Below, piece by piece: positions 6,668-13,159 of a DNA stretch of 13,159 bases. Under the pieces are notes generated by a model, which did not search any database, had not been told where the DNA came from, and saw only the letters and a list, made by a program, of their open reading frames with translations. The stretch is from Deltaproteobacteria bacterium (lineage in GTDB: Bacteria; Desulfobacterota; Desulfobacteria; Desulfobacterales; UBA11574). Made by a program: the position numbers and the translations under genes. The number at the start of each line of letters is the position of its first letter. The stretch's first letter is position 1. The stretch lies in contig JAFDBA010000048.1 in the NCBI GenBank assembly GCA_019313505.1, forward strand, positions 1-13,159. The letters are read 5' to 3'.

Positions 6668-6735
6668 TGGTCTTTTCGCACAATCTCTGCGTTATGCTCA
6701 AAAAGAGTGAAGGTTTTGTAAAAAATGATGGCCGC
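6668..6735. other. Convergent intergenic gap
   Basis: These 68 bases separate the convergent J/HTH and universal stress protein genes. Short complementary pieces occur (cgca/tgcg, ctc-aaaaa-gag), and a direct repeat atggcNgcc (6727-6750) runs into the stress-protein gene. No clear bidirectional terminator is visible. Confidence 0.4.
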
Positions 6736-7563
6736 CTATATGGCTGCCGTGTAATTTGGACCTACGATTAAAAGATTGTTGGATAGGGTAGACTGAATTT
6801 TTTCCATTTTGTTCCCAAAAACAAAAGTTTTTAAAAGATGATGGCCATATGCACCCAGGACAACGAGGGCGTTGTGAGGGACATCATAGAGATTTTCTTC
6901 AAGGGTTTTGTTATTTAAAAAATGCCAGTTATTGACATAATGGTTCATTTCCGTTTCGAAATTTTCGTTCTTGATAAGCTTTTCATATGATTCCTGTGAT
7001 TTGTTTTCTAACAAGGTAAAAACCGCAAGAGGCATGCCGGAAATTTTACATATACGAAATCCCAGTTTTAGTGCATTGAACGCATTGACCGAACCGCCGA
7101 AAAACACGGCAATACTTTCCCATTTTTTATAAACCGAACCGGCGATAAGAACCGGAAATTGTGCGGACTTAACGATGCGTCTGACCCGTGGCCCTATGTA
7201 ACCCAGGCCGATTTTCGAAGATAAGTCACTGATGCTGCGAGGACAGCTCATGTAGTTGAAATTCGTATGGATATCCGGCAGGGTTGAAGCGGTATAATGT
7301 TTTGGATCTAAAAACCTGGGTTCCACACCTGCTTGTTCCAACAGTTCGGTCGCGTGTTCTACAGCGGTGTCAGGGGATGTGAGATACGAATCGTCAAGGT
7401 CAATCTGAACCACGTCGTTTTCAAAATACATTAAAAATTTAGTGGACTTGGGAATGTAAATAACCGGAGAGACTTTCACCTGCTTGGCAAAATAGATCGA
7501 TTGGAGCAACGTTTCTCTCCCCAGAGGATTATTTCGGAAAATATGGAGCATCTGATGATTCAT
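6736..7563 (-). CDS. Two-domain universal stress protein (UspA family)
   Basis: A 275-residue cytoplasmic protein made of two Usp-like halves. The C-terminal half carries the nucleotide-binding signature: GAYG (237-240), then nine residues, then Gly250, i.e. the G2xG9xG pattern, followed by a final strand NNLLIVGPN. Asn251 replaces the usual Ser/Thr. The N-terminal half ends in an equivalent helix-strand (GYIGPRVRRIVKSAQFPVLIAG, near 121-142) with the glycines partly lost, so probably only the second half binds ATP. Proteins of this family are induced by stress and often regulate transporters next to them. The gene is last in a minus-strand operon, 30 bases after the ClC gene. A strong AAAGGAG lies about six bases before the ATG, and a second AAAAAGGAG lies just upstream without a start of its own. 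Divergence from standard UspA is high, so function rests on fold-level features. Confidence 0.75.
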   Translation of the reverse strand: MNHQMLHIFRNNPLGRETLLQSIYFAKQVKVSPVIYIPKSTKFLMYFENDVVQIDLDDSYLTSPDTAVEHATELLEQAGVEPRFLDPKHYTASTLPDIHTNFNYMSCPRSISDLSSKIGLGYIGPRVRRIVKSAQFPVLIAGSVYKKWESIAVFFGGSVNAFNALKLGFRICKISGMPLAVFTLLENKSQESYEKLIKNENFETEMNHYVNNWHFLNNKTLEENLYDVPHNALVVLGAYGHHLLKTFVFGNKMEKIQSTLSNNLLIVGPNYTAAI

Positions 7564-7593
7564 TTGACTCTCCTTTCTGTGATCTCCTTTTTA

Positions 7594-9324
7594 TCAAATC
7601 GACTGACTCGTCTGAACCATAAGCTCTTTGCGATATTGATCCAGAAGACTTCCCTTTGAAATCAGACCGATGAACCTGTTGTTTACGACAACCGGCATGG
7701 AAAAAAGACGATTAGCATCCATTTTGCGAATAACATCGGCCAAATCGTCGTCGGGATGGATTACTTCAACCTTAGTGTTCATGATCTGACCTAAAAAAAC
7801 GGTATCATACATGACCGGATTGAAGAGATACTGCCGGATATCATCCAAGTGGATTATTCCCATAAAATGACCGGTCTTTTCATTTTCCACCGGGAAATAG
7901 TTCCGGTGAGATTTTTTGACGATGTTGATAAAATCCCGCAAAAGCATGTTTTGTGATACGGCAATACAGTCCCTTTCTATAAGTTCTGAAACATTAAGAT
8001 CGGACAAAACCCGTGCATCGGTACCGGGTCTTAGAAGGTGTCCATAGTCTACAAGTTCTTTCATATAATAAGCCGCCGGTTCAATATAATGGCAAAGACT
8101 TGTCGTAATAGCAGATACAATAATCAGCGGCAGGATAACATCATATCCTCCGGTAATCTCAACAATAAGAAAGATTCCGGTCAAAGGCGCCTGGAGCATC
8201 CCGCTGATAAGACCTGCCATTCCCAGCAAAGCGAAGCATCCTTCATTTACCCATGTTACGGAAGGCCATAATAAAGCAAGACCATGGTGATAAGTCAATC
8301 CTGCAAGACATCCGATGACCAGACAGGGAGCAAATATTCCGCCGGATCCCCCCCAACCCAGGGTCAAAGCGGTGGCAACAATTTTTGCGATAGTAGCAAA
8401 CCCCACAATTGCAAGTCCCTGTGAAAAATCACCTTCGATGGTGGTTTGAACCACATGGTACCCTTTACCCAGAACTTCCGGGAGGAACAGGCCGATCAGA
8501 CCAACCGCGCAACCGCCTATGGCTGCCCGTATCCATAAAGGGGCCGGCAATTTCTTTGCTATTTTATCCATAGACCTAAGCAGCCGAGTGAGCAGAATTG
8601 AAGCAGCAGCAGTCAATACAGCTAATCCAACGCAGGCAAGAATGTCCATATGGCTGATATTGAACAGGCGGTGGCTGAAAGGAATCTGGTTTCCCTGGAG
8701 GAAACGGCTGACTTCAGTACCCGCTACCGACGCGATGGCAATGGGGACTATGTTTACGGATTTCCATTCTCCGATAATCACTTCAATGGCGAATACCATG
8801 CCGGCAATCGGTGCATTGAAGATGGAAGATATTGCGCCGGCCGCTCCACAACCGACAAGTGTTATTCGCTGGCGGTCATTTAGGGAAAAATATTTTGCGA
8901 TATTGGACCCGATCGCCGCACCGCTGATAACAACCGGGGCTTCGGGACCTGCCGAACCTCCGCTGCCAATGGTAAGAGCACTGGATATAAGCCTGGAAAA
9001 GCTTGAGCGGAACCTGAGCAGGCCGCCATAACGGGATACACTGTAAATGACTTCCGGCACACCGTGCCCGGCCCCTTCTTTAACAATTTTTTCCAGAAAC
9101 AGGGAAGAGAGCGCAGCGCCTGTCGCCGGCAACATAAAAATCCACCAGTAATGGCGTAAATAATGAATCCAATTGTACATGGCCATTAGAGATCGGTTAA
9201 GAACCACCGATGCCAGACCGCTGCAACTGCCGACAATAATGGCCACCAAAATGAGCAACAGACGATCGTCTAAACGAAAAATGGACCAGTTTGCAGGGAA
9301 GCGCCATGATTGAAAACTGCGCAT
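7594..9324 (-). CDS. ClC-family chloride channel/transporter with C-terminal CBS pair
   Basis: A 576-residue inner-membrane protein with ten or more hydrophobic segments (about 20-425) and a cytoplasmic tail. All three ClC anion-site signatures are seen: GAGHGVPEV (84-92, the GSGIP equivalent with His for the Ser), GSAGPEAP (123-130, with gating Glu128), and GSGGIFAP (326-333). A tyrosine pair (419-420) lies where the inner-gate Tyr is expected. The position of the proton-pathway Glu203 of E. coli ClC-ec1 appears to be Val182 (FAIEVIIGEW), as in many channel-type members, so channel versus H+/Cl- exchange is open. CBS repeats at about 443-500 and 511-565 probably sense nucleotide or ionic strength. 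The start ATG 9324 has only weak AGG upstream and lies 11 bases after the HTH-EIIA stop, suggesting coupled translation. Likely role: chloride and volume homeostasis with its operon partners. Confidence 0.93.
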   Translation of the reverse strand: MRSFQSWRFPANWSIFRLDDRLLLILVAIIVGSCSGLASVVLNRSLMAMYNWIHYLRHYWWIFMLPATGAALSSLFLEKIVKEGAGHGVPEVIYSVSRYGGLLRFRSSFSRLISSALTIGSGGSAGPEAPVVISGAAIGSNIAKYFSLNDRQRITLVGCGAAGAISSIFNAPIAGMVFAIEVIIGEWKSVNIVPIAIASVAGTEVSRFLQGNQIPFSHRLFNISHMDILACVGLAVLTAAASILLTRLLRSMDKIAKKLPAPLWIRAAIGGCAVGLIGLFLPEVLGKGYHVVQTTIEGDFSQGLAIVGFATIAKIVATALTLGWGGSGGIFAPCLVIGCLAGLTYHHGLALLWPSVTWVNEGCFALLGMAGLISGMLQAPLTGIFLIVEITGGYDVILPLIIVSAITTSLCHYIEPAAYYMKELVDYGHLLRPGTDARVLSDLNVSELIERDCIAVSQNMLLRDFINIVKKSHRNYFPVENEKTGHFMGIIHLDDIRQYLFNPVMYDTVFLGQIMNTKVEVIHPDDDLADVIRKMDANRLFSMPVVVNNRFIGLISKGSLLDQYRKELMVQTSQSI

Positions 9325-9335
9325 ATTGTCAATAC

Positions 9336-10022
9336 CTATGTTTCTGCTCTATCGAGTTGTCTTTCGAAATCAGCTATTTTTGCAAAAAACGATGCTTCAT
9401 CAGGGGATGTTTTTAGAAATTCCACAAATAAATTATCGCGCACACAAAAAGAAAACCTTGAAAGAAGATGGAGATGAATTTTAGTAGACTGGCTTAAAAG
9501 AATAAACATAACAAACACCGGTTTGTCATCCACTGCGCCAAAGTCTATGGGTTTTTCAAGAAAGCATGTGCTTATTACCGGGCTTTTCAAAGTATCCGAC
9601 AGCGGGTCGCGGGGATGAGGAATGGCAACCCCTTTGCCGATACCGGTTGATATAAGGCGTTCTCTTTCAAGGAGGAGTTGATAAAGTTCTTTTTTTGAAG
9701 TTTTGGATAAAAAAGACATCTGTTCAACAGCGGATTTCAAAGCCCTTTCCACGTCATCTCCTTTAAGATCATACAATATACCGCCACGCTTCATGGCAGG
9801 CAGGAGATTTTCAAGTTTCTCTTCATACCCCTGAAACTTAACTTTTTCGGGCATTGAAAAAGGCAGTCTATACATGGCAGCCCATTTTTTCAGGGTAGAT
9901 TCGTTAACTATATAGCCGCTTCTGGTTTTTTGTATCGGTATCCTTCCCTGGCGTATCCAGCGTTCCACTGTGTTAACAGGAAGCCGAAGGCACTTGGCAA
10001 CTTCATTTATTGTAAGTTTCAT
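9336..10022 (-). CDS. Excisionase-type helix-turn-helix fused to PTS EIIA (PtsN/EIIA-Ntr-like)
   Basis: A 228-residue cytoplasmic protein. Residues 1-50 form a MerR/excisionase-like winged HTH (LTINEVAKCLRLPVNTVERW, then a basic wing and YIVNESTLKKWA), suited to DNA binding. Residues about 80-225 are a PTS EIIA type-2 domain. GIGKGVAIPHP (127-137) holds the phosphorylatable His136, and HLHLLSRF (183-190) the second conserved His. EIIA-Ntr proteins take phosphate from NPr/EI-Ntr and control potassium transport and stress responses by binding partners in one phospho-state. Here no PTS permease is nearby. The gene instead leads an operon with ClC and Usp genes, so it probably links PTS phosphorylation to ion transport, perhaps regulating its own operon. 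The ATG lacks a clear ribosome site; a promoter candidate lies at 10109-10136. Such HTH-EIIA fusions recur in Desulfobacterota, to my recollection. Confidence 0.85.
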   Translation of the reverse strand: MKLTINEVAKCLRLPVNTVERWIRQGRIPIQKTRSGYIVNESTLKKWAAMYRLPFSMPEKVKFQGYEEKLENLLPAMKRGGILYDLKGDDVERALKSAVEQMSFLSKTSKKELYQLLLERERLISTGIGKGVAIPHPRDPLSDTLKSPVISTCFLEKPIDFGAVDDKPVFVMFILLSQSTKIHLHLLSRFSFCVRDNLFVEFLKTSPDEASFFAKIADFERQLDRAET

Positions 10023-10108
10023 ACAGGTATCATGGGATAAACAGTTTGAAATTTGATGGTCTTGTGAACGGCTACAAATTCACACCCCTTACTTTTGCCA
10101 AATTTTTG

Positions 10109-10136
10109 ATATTACTATAATACGTTTTCAAATCAA
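10109..10136 (-). promoter_or_regulatory. Candidate promoter of the HTH-EIIA/ClC/Usp operon
   Basis: On the minus strand TTGATT (10136-10131) and TAATAT (10114-10109) are 16 bases apart, each matching four of six consensus bases. The leader would be about 80 bases and would contain a 6-bp inverted repeat, tgtgaa (10063-10068)/ttcaca (10079-10084), a possible operator. Weak evidence. Confidence 0.3.
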
Positions 10137-10144
10137 GAAGTTTA

Positions 10145-11263
10145 TTAGGGTGCTTTTTGGATATCCCCCGATTCTATTTGGGATTTATTTATTATGGTAA
10201 TGTCCCTTTTTGGGTAGGGTATCTCAATTCCGTGTTTATCAAAGGTCTCTTTGACTTTGTCGGTTATACTGGAAATCGTATCCATCCGTTTCCGTGCATT
10301 ATCAATCCATACCCGCAACTGAAGATCTACCGAAGATTCTCCAAAATTTCTTACAACCACTTTAGGCGGAGGTTCCTTTGAAACCCAGGGCAGTGTCTCA
10401 GCAACACTGTTGATTAAATCTTTTACTTTTTCAATATCAGCGTCATATGCGACCCCGATATTAATCCGGACTCTAATCTTTGTTGAAGTAATAGTGTAGT
10501 TGACGATATCCCGTTTCATGATTTCATTGTTGGGTATGATGATCACAATGTTATCGGTTGTCTTTATCTTGGTGGCGCGCAGTCCGATATCGACAACATC
10601 TCCCCAGGTAGCACTTCCGGCGGGAGCACTCCACACTTCGATACGGTCACCGATCTCAAATGGCCGATCGACAATTAACAACACTCCGGCGATAAGGTTG
10701 GATAATGTGTCTTTTGCAGCAAAGCCTATGGCAATACCGGCCACGCCGGCACCGGCGACAAAGGGCATGACATTGATGCCCAGGATGTCCAGAGCCAGAA
10801 TAGCAGCGGTTGCATAAATAGCAGCACCTGAAAATTTACTGAGAAGATCGAAAATAATATTATCAACTTTGGTTTTTGTTTTGTCCGCTATATTTTTTTT
10901 CAGATAGTCCAGTACGATTAACAGACTATCTTTTGCCGGAATTGCCAGGAGTATAATCATAAATGCCTGAAAGATTTTTTCCAGAAGAATGATATTGAAA
11001 AGTCTGGTGAGGTACGTACCTGTTGCAAGCACCAGACCATAAAGGAGAGCTTTACGGATAATACTGAAAATTTGAATATTGATTTGTATAAATTCGGTCT
11101 TTTTTGTTTTTTTCTCAAAAGATGCAAGAATGTGTCTAAGAATAAACCAGATTATATAAGAAAAAATAACGGCAATCAGAGATTTAGCCAGGATATGAAG
11201 ATAGATTGACTTTATACCGAGTGTTGTCGATAAATTATCAAGAAAAGAAAAAAGATTGTTCAT
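10145..11263 (-). CDS. MscS-family mechanosensitive ion channel
   Basis: A 372-residue inner-membrane channel that opens under membrane tension to release solutes on hypo-osmotic shock. Hydrophobic segments lie at about 18-45, 66-88, 92-116 and 143-162, followed by the pore-lining helix (about 164-190), rich in Ala and Gly (AGAGVAGIAIGFAAKD). The hallmark of the beta domain follows: LIAGVLLIVDRPFEIGDRIEV. The C-terminal alpha/beta vestibule extends to the end. It is longer than E. coli MscS (286 residues) because of the extra N-terminal helices. ATG 11263 is chosen because GGGGTG (11272-11267) lies just upstream; an in-frame GTG at 11269 would overlap that site. The stop is 122 bases before the HTH-EIIA start and a separate promoter candidate lies between, so it is probably a distinct unit with a related osmotic role. 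Confidence 0.92.
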   Translation of the reverse strand: MNNLFSFLDNLSTTLGIKSIYLHILAKSLIAVIFSYIIWFILRHILASFEKKTKKTEFIQINIQIFSIIRKALLYGLVLATGTYLTRLFNIILLEKIFQAFMIILLAIPAKDSLLIVLDYLKKNIADKTKTKVDNIIFDLLSKFSGAAIYATAAILALDILGINVMPFVAGAGVAGIAIGFAAKDTLSNLIAGVLLIVDRPFEIGDRIEVWSAPAGSATWGDVVDIGLRATKIKTTDNIVIIIPNNEIMKRDIVNYTITSTKIRVRINIGVAYDADIEKVKDLINSVAETLPWVSKEPPPKVVVRNFGESSVDLQLRVWIDNARKRMDTISSITDKVKETFDKHGIEIPYPKRDITIINKSQIESGDIQKAP

Positions 11264-11326
11264 AAACACCCCAATATTTATGGTATTGAAAAAAGCTAAG
11301 AAAACGACTTTTTACGAATGTTTCAA

Positions 11327-11353
11327 ATATTACACTTTTTGTTTAACAGTCAA
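11327..11353 (-). promoter_or_regulatory. Candidate promoter of the MscS gene
   Basis: On the minus strand TTGACT (11353-11348, five of six) and TAATAT (11332-11327) are 15 bases apart, slightly short. The leader would be about 55 bases. Confidence 0.35.
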
Positions 11354-11527
11354 GAACCCTTTTTTTATTACAAATGGGATGCATGTCGGATGAAAGAGAT
11401 CTGGGCTGTTTTAATTAATTAGTGCCCATCCATAAATACATTTGAGCACTAAGTAGTTTCCAATTTATAAATGAGATATTTTTTCGATGAGCACGGAGGC
11501 ATAAGGGGGCGTTTTGGAAAGGTCTCG

Positions 11528-11554
11528 AGGCGGCACGCCGGATATGTACCGCCT
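11528..11554 (-). terminator. Strong hairpin behind sdhB
   Basis: AGGCGGTAC and GTGCCGCCT (RNA sense) pair over nine positions with one G-U, around a 9-base loop, and the structure begins 18 bases after the sdhB stop. No T-run follows, so it may be a 3' stabiliser or Rho-linked end rather than an intrinsic terminator. Confidence 0.5.
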
Positions 11555-11571
11555 GCTTATAGAGATGTGTT

Positions 11572-12336
11572 TTATTTTGCGGCTGAAACCAAGCCTGCTT
11601 TTATAAATTCACGGTTCAATCGGGCAATATTTGATATGGAAATTTCCTTGGGGCATTCTGCTTCACATTCTCGTTCATTGCTGCAGTTGCCGAAACAAAG
11701 CTCGTCCATTTTATTGACCATTGCCAGGGCGCGATTGGCCGCCTCAGGTTTTCCCTGGGGTAAAAGTGCCAGTTGAGAAATCTTGGCGCTTGTAAAAAGC
11801 ATGGCAGACGCATTAGGACATGCTGCAACACATGCGCCGCATCCGATACAGGCAGCCGCATCCATGGCCAGTTCAGCTATTTCTTGCGCGATGGGTATGC
11901 TGTTGGCATCAGGAGCTCCTCCTGTATTAACGGAAATATAACCTCCTGCAAGAATTATCTGATCAAAGGCGCCCCGATCCACAACAAGATCTTTGACAAT
12001 CGGAAACGCCCTGGCACGCCACGGCTCTATCACAATCGTATCTCCGTTTGAGAAATGCCTCATGTGAAGCTGGCAAAGGGTTGTCCCTTTTTCAGGGCCG
12101 TGGGAACGGCCGTTTATCACGGCTCCGCACATTCCACAGATACCTTCCCGGCAGTCGTGATCAAATGCGATGGGCTCTTTGCCGTCCAAGGTAAGCTGCT
12201 CGTTGACCACATCGATCATCTCCAAAAAGGACATATCGGTGGAAATATTTGTAGCATGACATGTTTCAAAACCGCCTTTTACATTGGGTCCTTTCTGTCG
12301 CCAGACTTTTAGCGTTATATTTATGTTTTTGGTCAC
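11572..12336 (-). CDS. sdhB: Succinate dehydrogenase/fumarate reductase iron-sulfur subunit
   Basis: A 254-residue electron-transfer subunit that passes electrons between the FAD of SdhA and the quinone site of the membrane subunit. The N-terminal ferredoxin domain carries the [2Fe-2S] ligands Cys62, Cys67, Cys70 (CREGICGMC) and Cys88. The C-terminal domain has CIGCGACVAACP (Cys163, 166, 169, 173) and CSNERECEAECP (Cys218, 224, 228). The spacing of the last three equals that of E. coli SdhB, so [4Fe-4S] and [3Fe-4S] clusters are expected. The sequence style and lack of a SdhD-like partner after it point to the type-B enzyme (Wolinella, Bacillus), ordered membrane subunit-A-B. The start is GTG 12336, overlapping the sdhA stop as GTGA, with AAAGGAG (12349-12343) six bases upstream. 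Direction in vivo, succinate oxidation or fumarate reduction, cannot be told; frdB is an alternative name. Confidence 0.93.
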   Translation of the reverse strand: MTKNINITLKVWRQKGPNVKGGFETCHATNISTDMSFLEMIDVVNEQLTLDGKEPIAFDHDCREGICGMCGAVINGRSHGPEKGTTLCQLHMRHFSNGDTIVIEPWRARAFPIVKDLVVDRGAFDQIILAGGYISVNTGGAPDANSIPIAQEIAELAMDAAACIGCGACVAACPNASAMLFTSAKISQLALLPQGKPEAANRALAMVNKMDELCFGNCSNERECEAECPKEISISNIARLNREFIKAGLVSAAK

Positions 12337-13159
12337 TTGTAACTCCTTTGTGTTAATTCGACGTTTTCAAAAACAAGCGGTTCCTTATGGAGTTCGGGAT
12401 CCTTGTCATCCCCTTTATGTTCCCATGCGGCCACGTGACAGAAATTCTCGTCATCCCGCCTGGCTTCATGCTCTTCGGTCTGGTATGCTTCGTTGAAATG
12501 ACCACCACAGGATTCCTTGCGTTCAAAGGCATCGATAACCAAAAGTTCTGCAAACTCGAGAAAATCGGCCACCCGGCCGGCCCGTTCCAGGCTCTGGTTA
12601 AAATCTTCTGACGAACCGGGAACCACCGCATTTTGCCAGAACTCTTCTCGCAGTTCCCGAATAAGTTTTCTGGCTTTTAAAAGTCCCTCATCGTTCCGTG
12701 ACATGCCGCAGTATTCCCAGAGAATGTGACCCAGTTCACGATGAAAGTCATCAACTGTCCGTTTCCCGTTGATGGAAAGAAGCTTGTTTGTACGTTCGGT
12801 TACATAATGGGTCGCTTCTTTGAAAGCCGGGTGATCTGTTGTAATTTCCGGCCGGTCCGTGCCCGTAAGGTACCCGCCGATGGTGTAAGGAATAACGAAA
12901 TAACCGTCCGCCAGACCCTGCATCAGTGCGCTTGCACCCAGACGGTTGGCACCATGGTCCGAAAAGTTGGCTTCACCCATGACAAAAAGCCCGTCAAGAT
13001 TGCTCATCAGGTTGTAATCCACCCACAGGCCTCCCATGACATAATGAGACGCGGGGTAGATCATCATGGGCGTTTCATAAGGATTGGAGGCGGTTATTTT
13101 TTCATACATTTGGAAAAGATTACCGTATTTTTGTTCGATAACCTCTTTGCCGTTCCGTC
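12333..13159 (-). CDS. sdhA: Succinate dehydrogenase/fumarate reductase flavoprotein subunit, C-terminal part
   Basis: The reading frame is open to the right edge, so about 274 C-terminal residues of a protein normally 600-660 long are seen. SdhA binds FAD covalently and interconverts succinate and fumarate. Visible hallmarks are the MGGLWVDYNL segment, then GLFVMGEANFSDHGANRLGA, whose HGANRLG stretch lies at the FAD and contains the conserved substrate-side Arg, and the C-terminal helical domain (LWEYCGMSRN, RVADFLEFAELLVIDAFERKESCGGHFN). The latter is typical of type-B enzymes. The capping domain and FAD-linking His lie outside the window. It overlaps sdhB by four bases, and its codons for Gln-Arg-Ser double as the sdhB ribosome site. 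Confidence 0.93.
   Translation of the reverse strand, partial: RNGKEVIEQKYGNLFQMYEKITASNPYETPMMIYPASHYVMGGLWVDYNLMSNLDGLFVMGEANFSDHGANRLGASALMQGLADGYFVIPYTIGGYLTGTDRPEITTDHPAFKEATHYVTERTNKLLSINGKRTVDDFHRELGHILWEYCGMSRNDEGLLKARKLIRELREEFWQNAVVPGSSEDFNQSLERAGRVADFLEFAELLVIDAFERKESCGGHFNEAYQTEEHEARRDDENFCHVAAWEHKGDDKDPELHKEPLVFENVELTQRSYK
12343..12349 (-). promoter_or_regulatory. Ribosome binding site of sdhB inside sdhA
   Basis: AAAGGAG (RNA sense), six bases before GTG 12336, decides the non-ATG start and shows translational coupling of sdhA and sdhB. Confidence 0.75.

Larger units (their letters stand above)
11264..11571. other. Spacer between sdhB end and MscS start
   Basis: About 300 bases without a supported gene. 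The MscS-proximal part is AT-rich and holds a promoter candidate. The middle has TGGGC (11402-11406) and GCCCA (11424-11428) around an AT-rich centre containing taattaatta. The sdhB-proximal 110 bases are distinctly GC-richer and contain a strong hairpin (listed). A rightward open frame starting at 11471 has no ribosome site. Confidence 0.5.

Noticed and set aside
10063..10084. tgtgaa/ttcaca repeat resembling a CRP/FNR-type site
   Set aside because: The half-sites TGTGA and TCACA are 12 bases apart instead of six, so it does not fit a CRP site. It is kept only as a generic inverted repeat in the HTH-EIIA leader.
11471..11776. Rightward open frame of about 100 codons overlapping the sdhB end
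   Set aside because: No ribosome site, two thirds of it is antisense to a clear sdhB gene, and the protein has no recognisable family.
1..13159. Mobile elements, CRISPR arrays, tRNA or rRNA genes
   Set aside because: No transposase or integrase gene, no repeat-spacer arrays and no tRNA-like cloverleaf were noticed on reading both strands.

Overview
The window looks like a chromosomal segment of an anaerobic, mesophilic Desulfobacterota bacterium (Desulfobacteraceae-like sulfate reducer or relative). This is inferred from gene content: the corrinoid-protein delta subunit of the acetyl-CoA decarbonylase/synthase (Wood-Ljungdahl pathway) at the left edge, a Wolinella/Bacillus-type succinate dehydrogenase/fumarate reductase at the right edge, PilZ signalling, a sigma-54-like promoter, and AT-rich spacers between moderately AT-rich genes. 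No tRNA, rRNA, CRISPR array, transposase or phage gene was found.

Left region (1-3204), all on the minus strand. It holds the 5' part of acsD/cdhD with a long leader, then a two-domain protein joining an acetyl-CoA hydrolase/CoA-transferase fold to a Pat-like GNAT acetyltransferase, then a single-domain PilZ protein. The CoA-transferase half has Gln where characterised family members have the catalytic Glu. It may therefore sense acyl-CoA for the acetyltransferase half rather than act as an enzyme.

Centre (3205-6667), plus strand. A 534-base AT-rich divergent spacer carries a 10-bp inverted repeat around the PilZ promoter and a well-formed sigma-54 (-24/-12) promoter pointing right. Downstream lies a three-gene unit: a GT-B glycosyltransferase, a MinD/ParA-type ATPase with an extra insert, and a protein fusing an HPD-less J-like domain to a RodZ-type helix-turn-helix. 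The last two overlap by ATGA. This ATPase plus J/HTH pair is the best candidate here for an undescribed system.

Right-centre (6736-11263), minus strand. An MscS-type mechanosensitive channel is followed by a separate three-gene operon: an excisionase-type HTH fused to PTS EIIA(Ntr), a ClC chloride channel/transporter with two CBS domains, and a two-domain universal stress protein. Together these suggest ion and osmotic stress handling. The operon converges with the glycosyltransferase unit.

Right edge (11528-13159), minus strand. The end of a succinate dehydrogenase/fumarate reductase operon: a partial flavoprotein subunit overlapping the iron-sulfur subunit by GTGA, closed by a strong hairpin.
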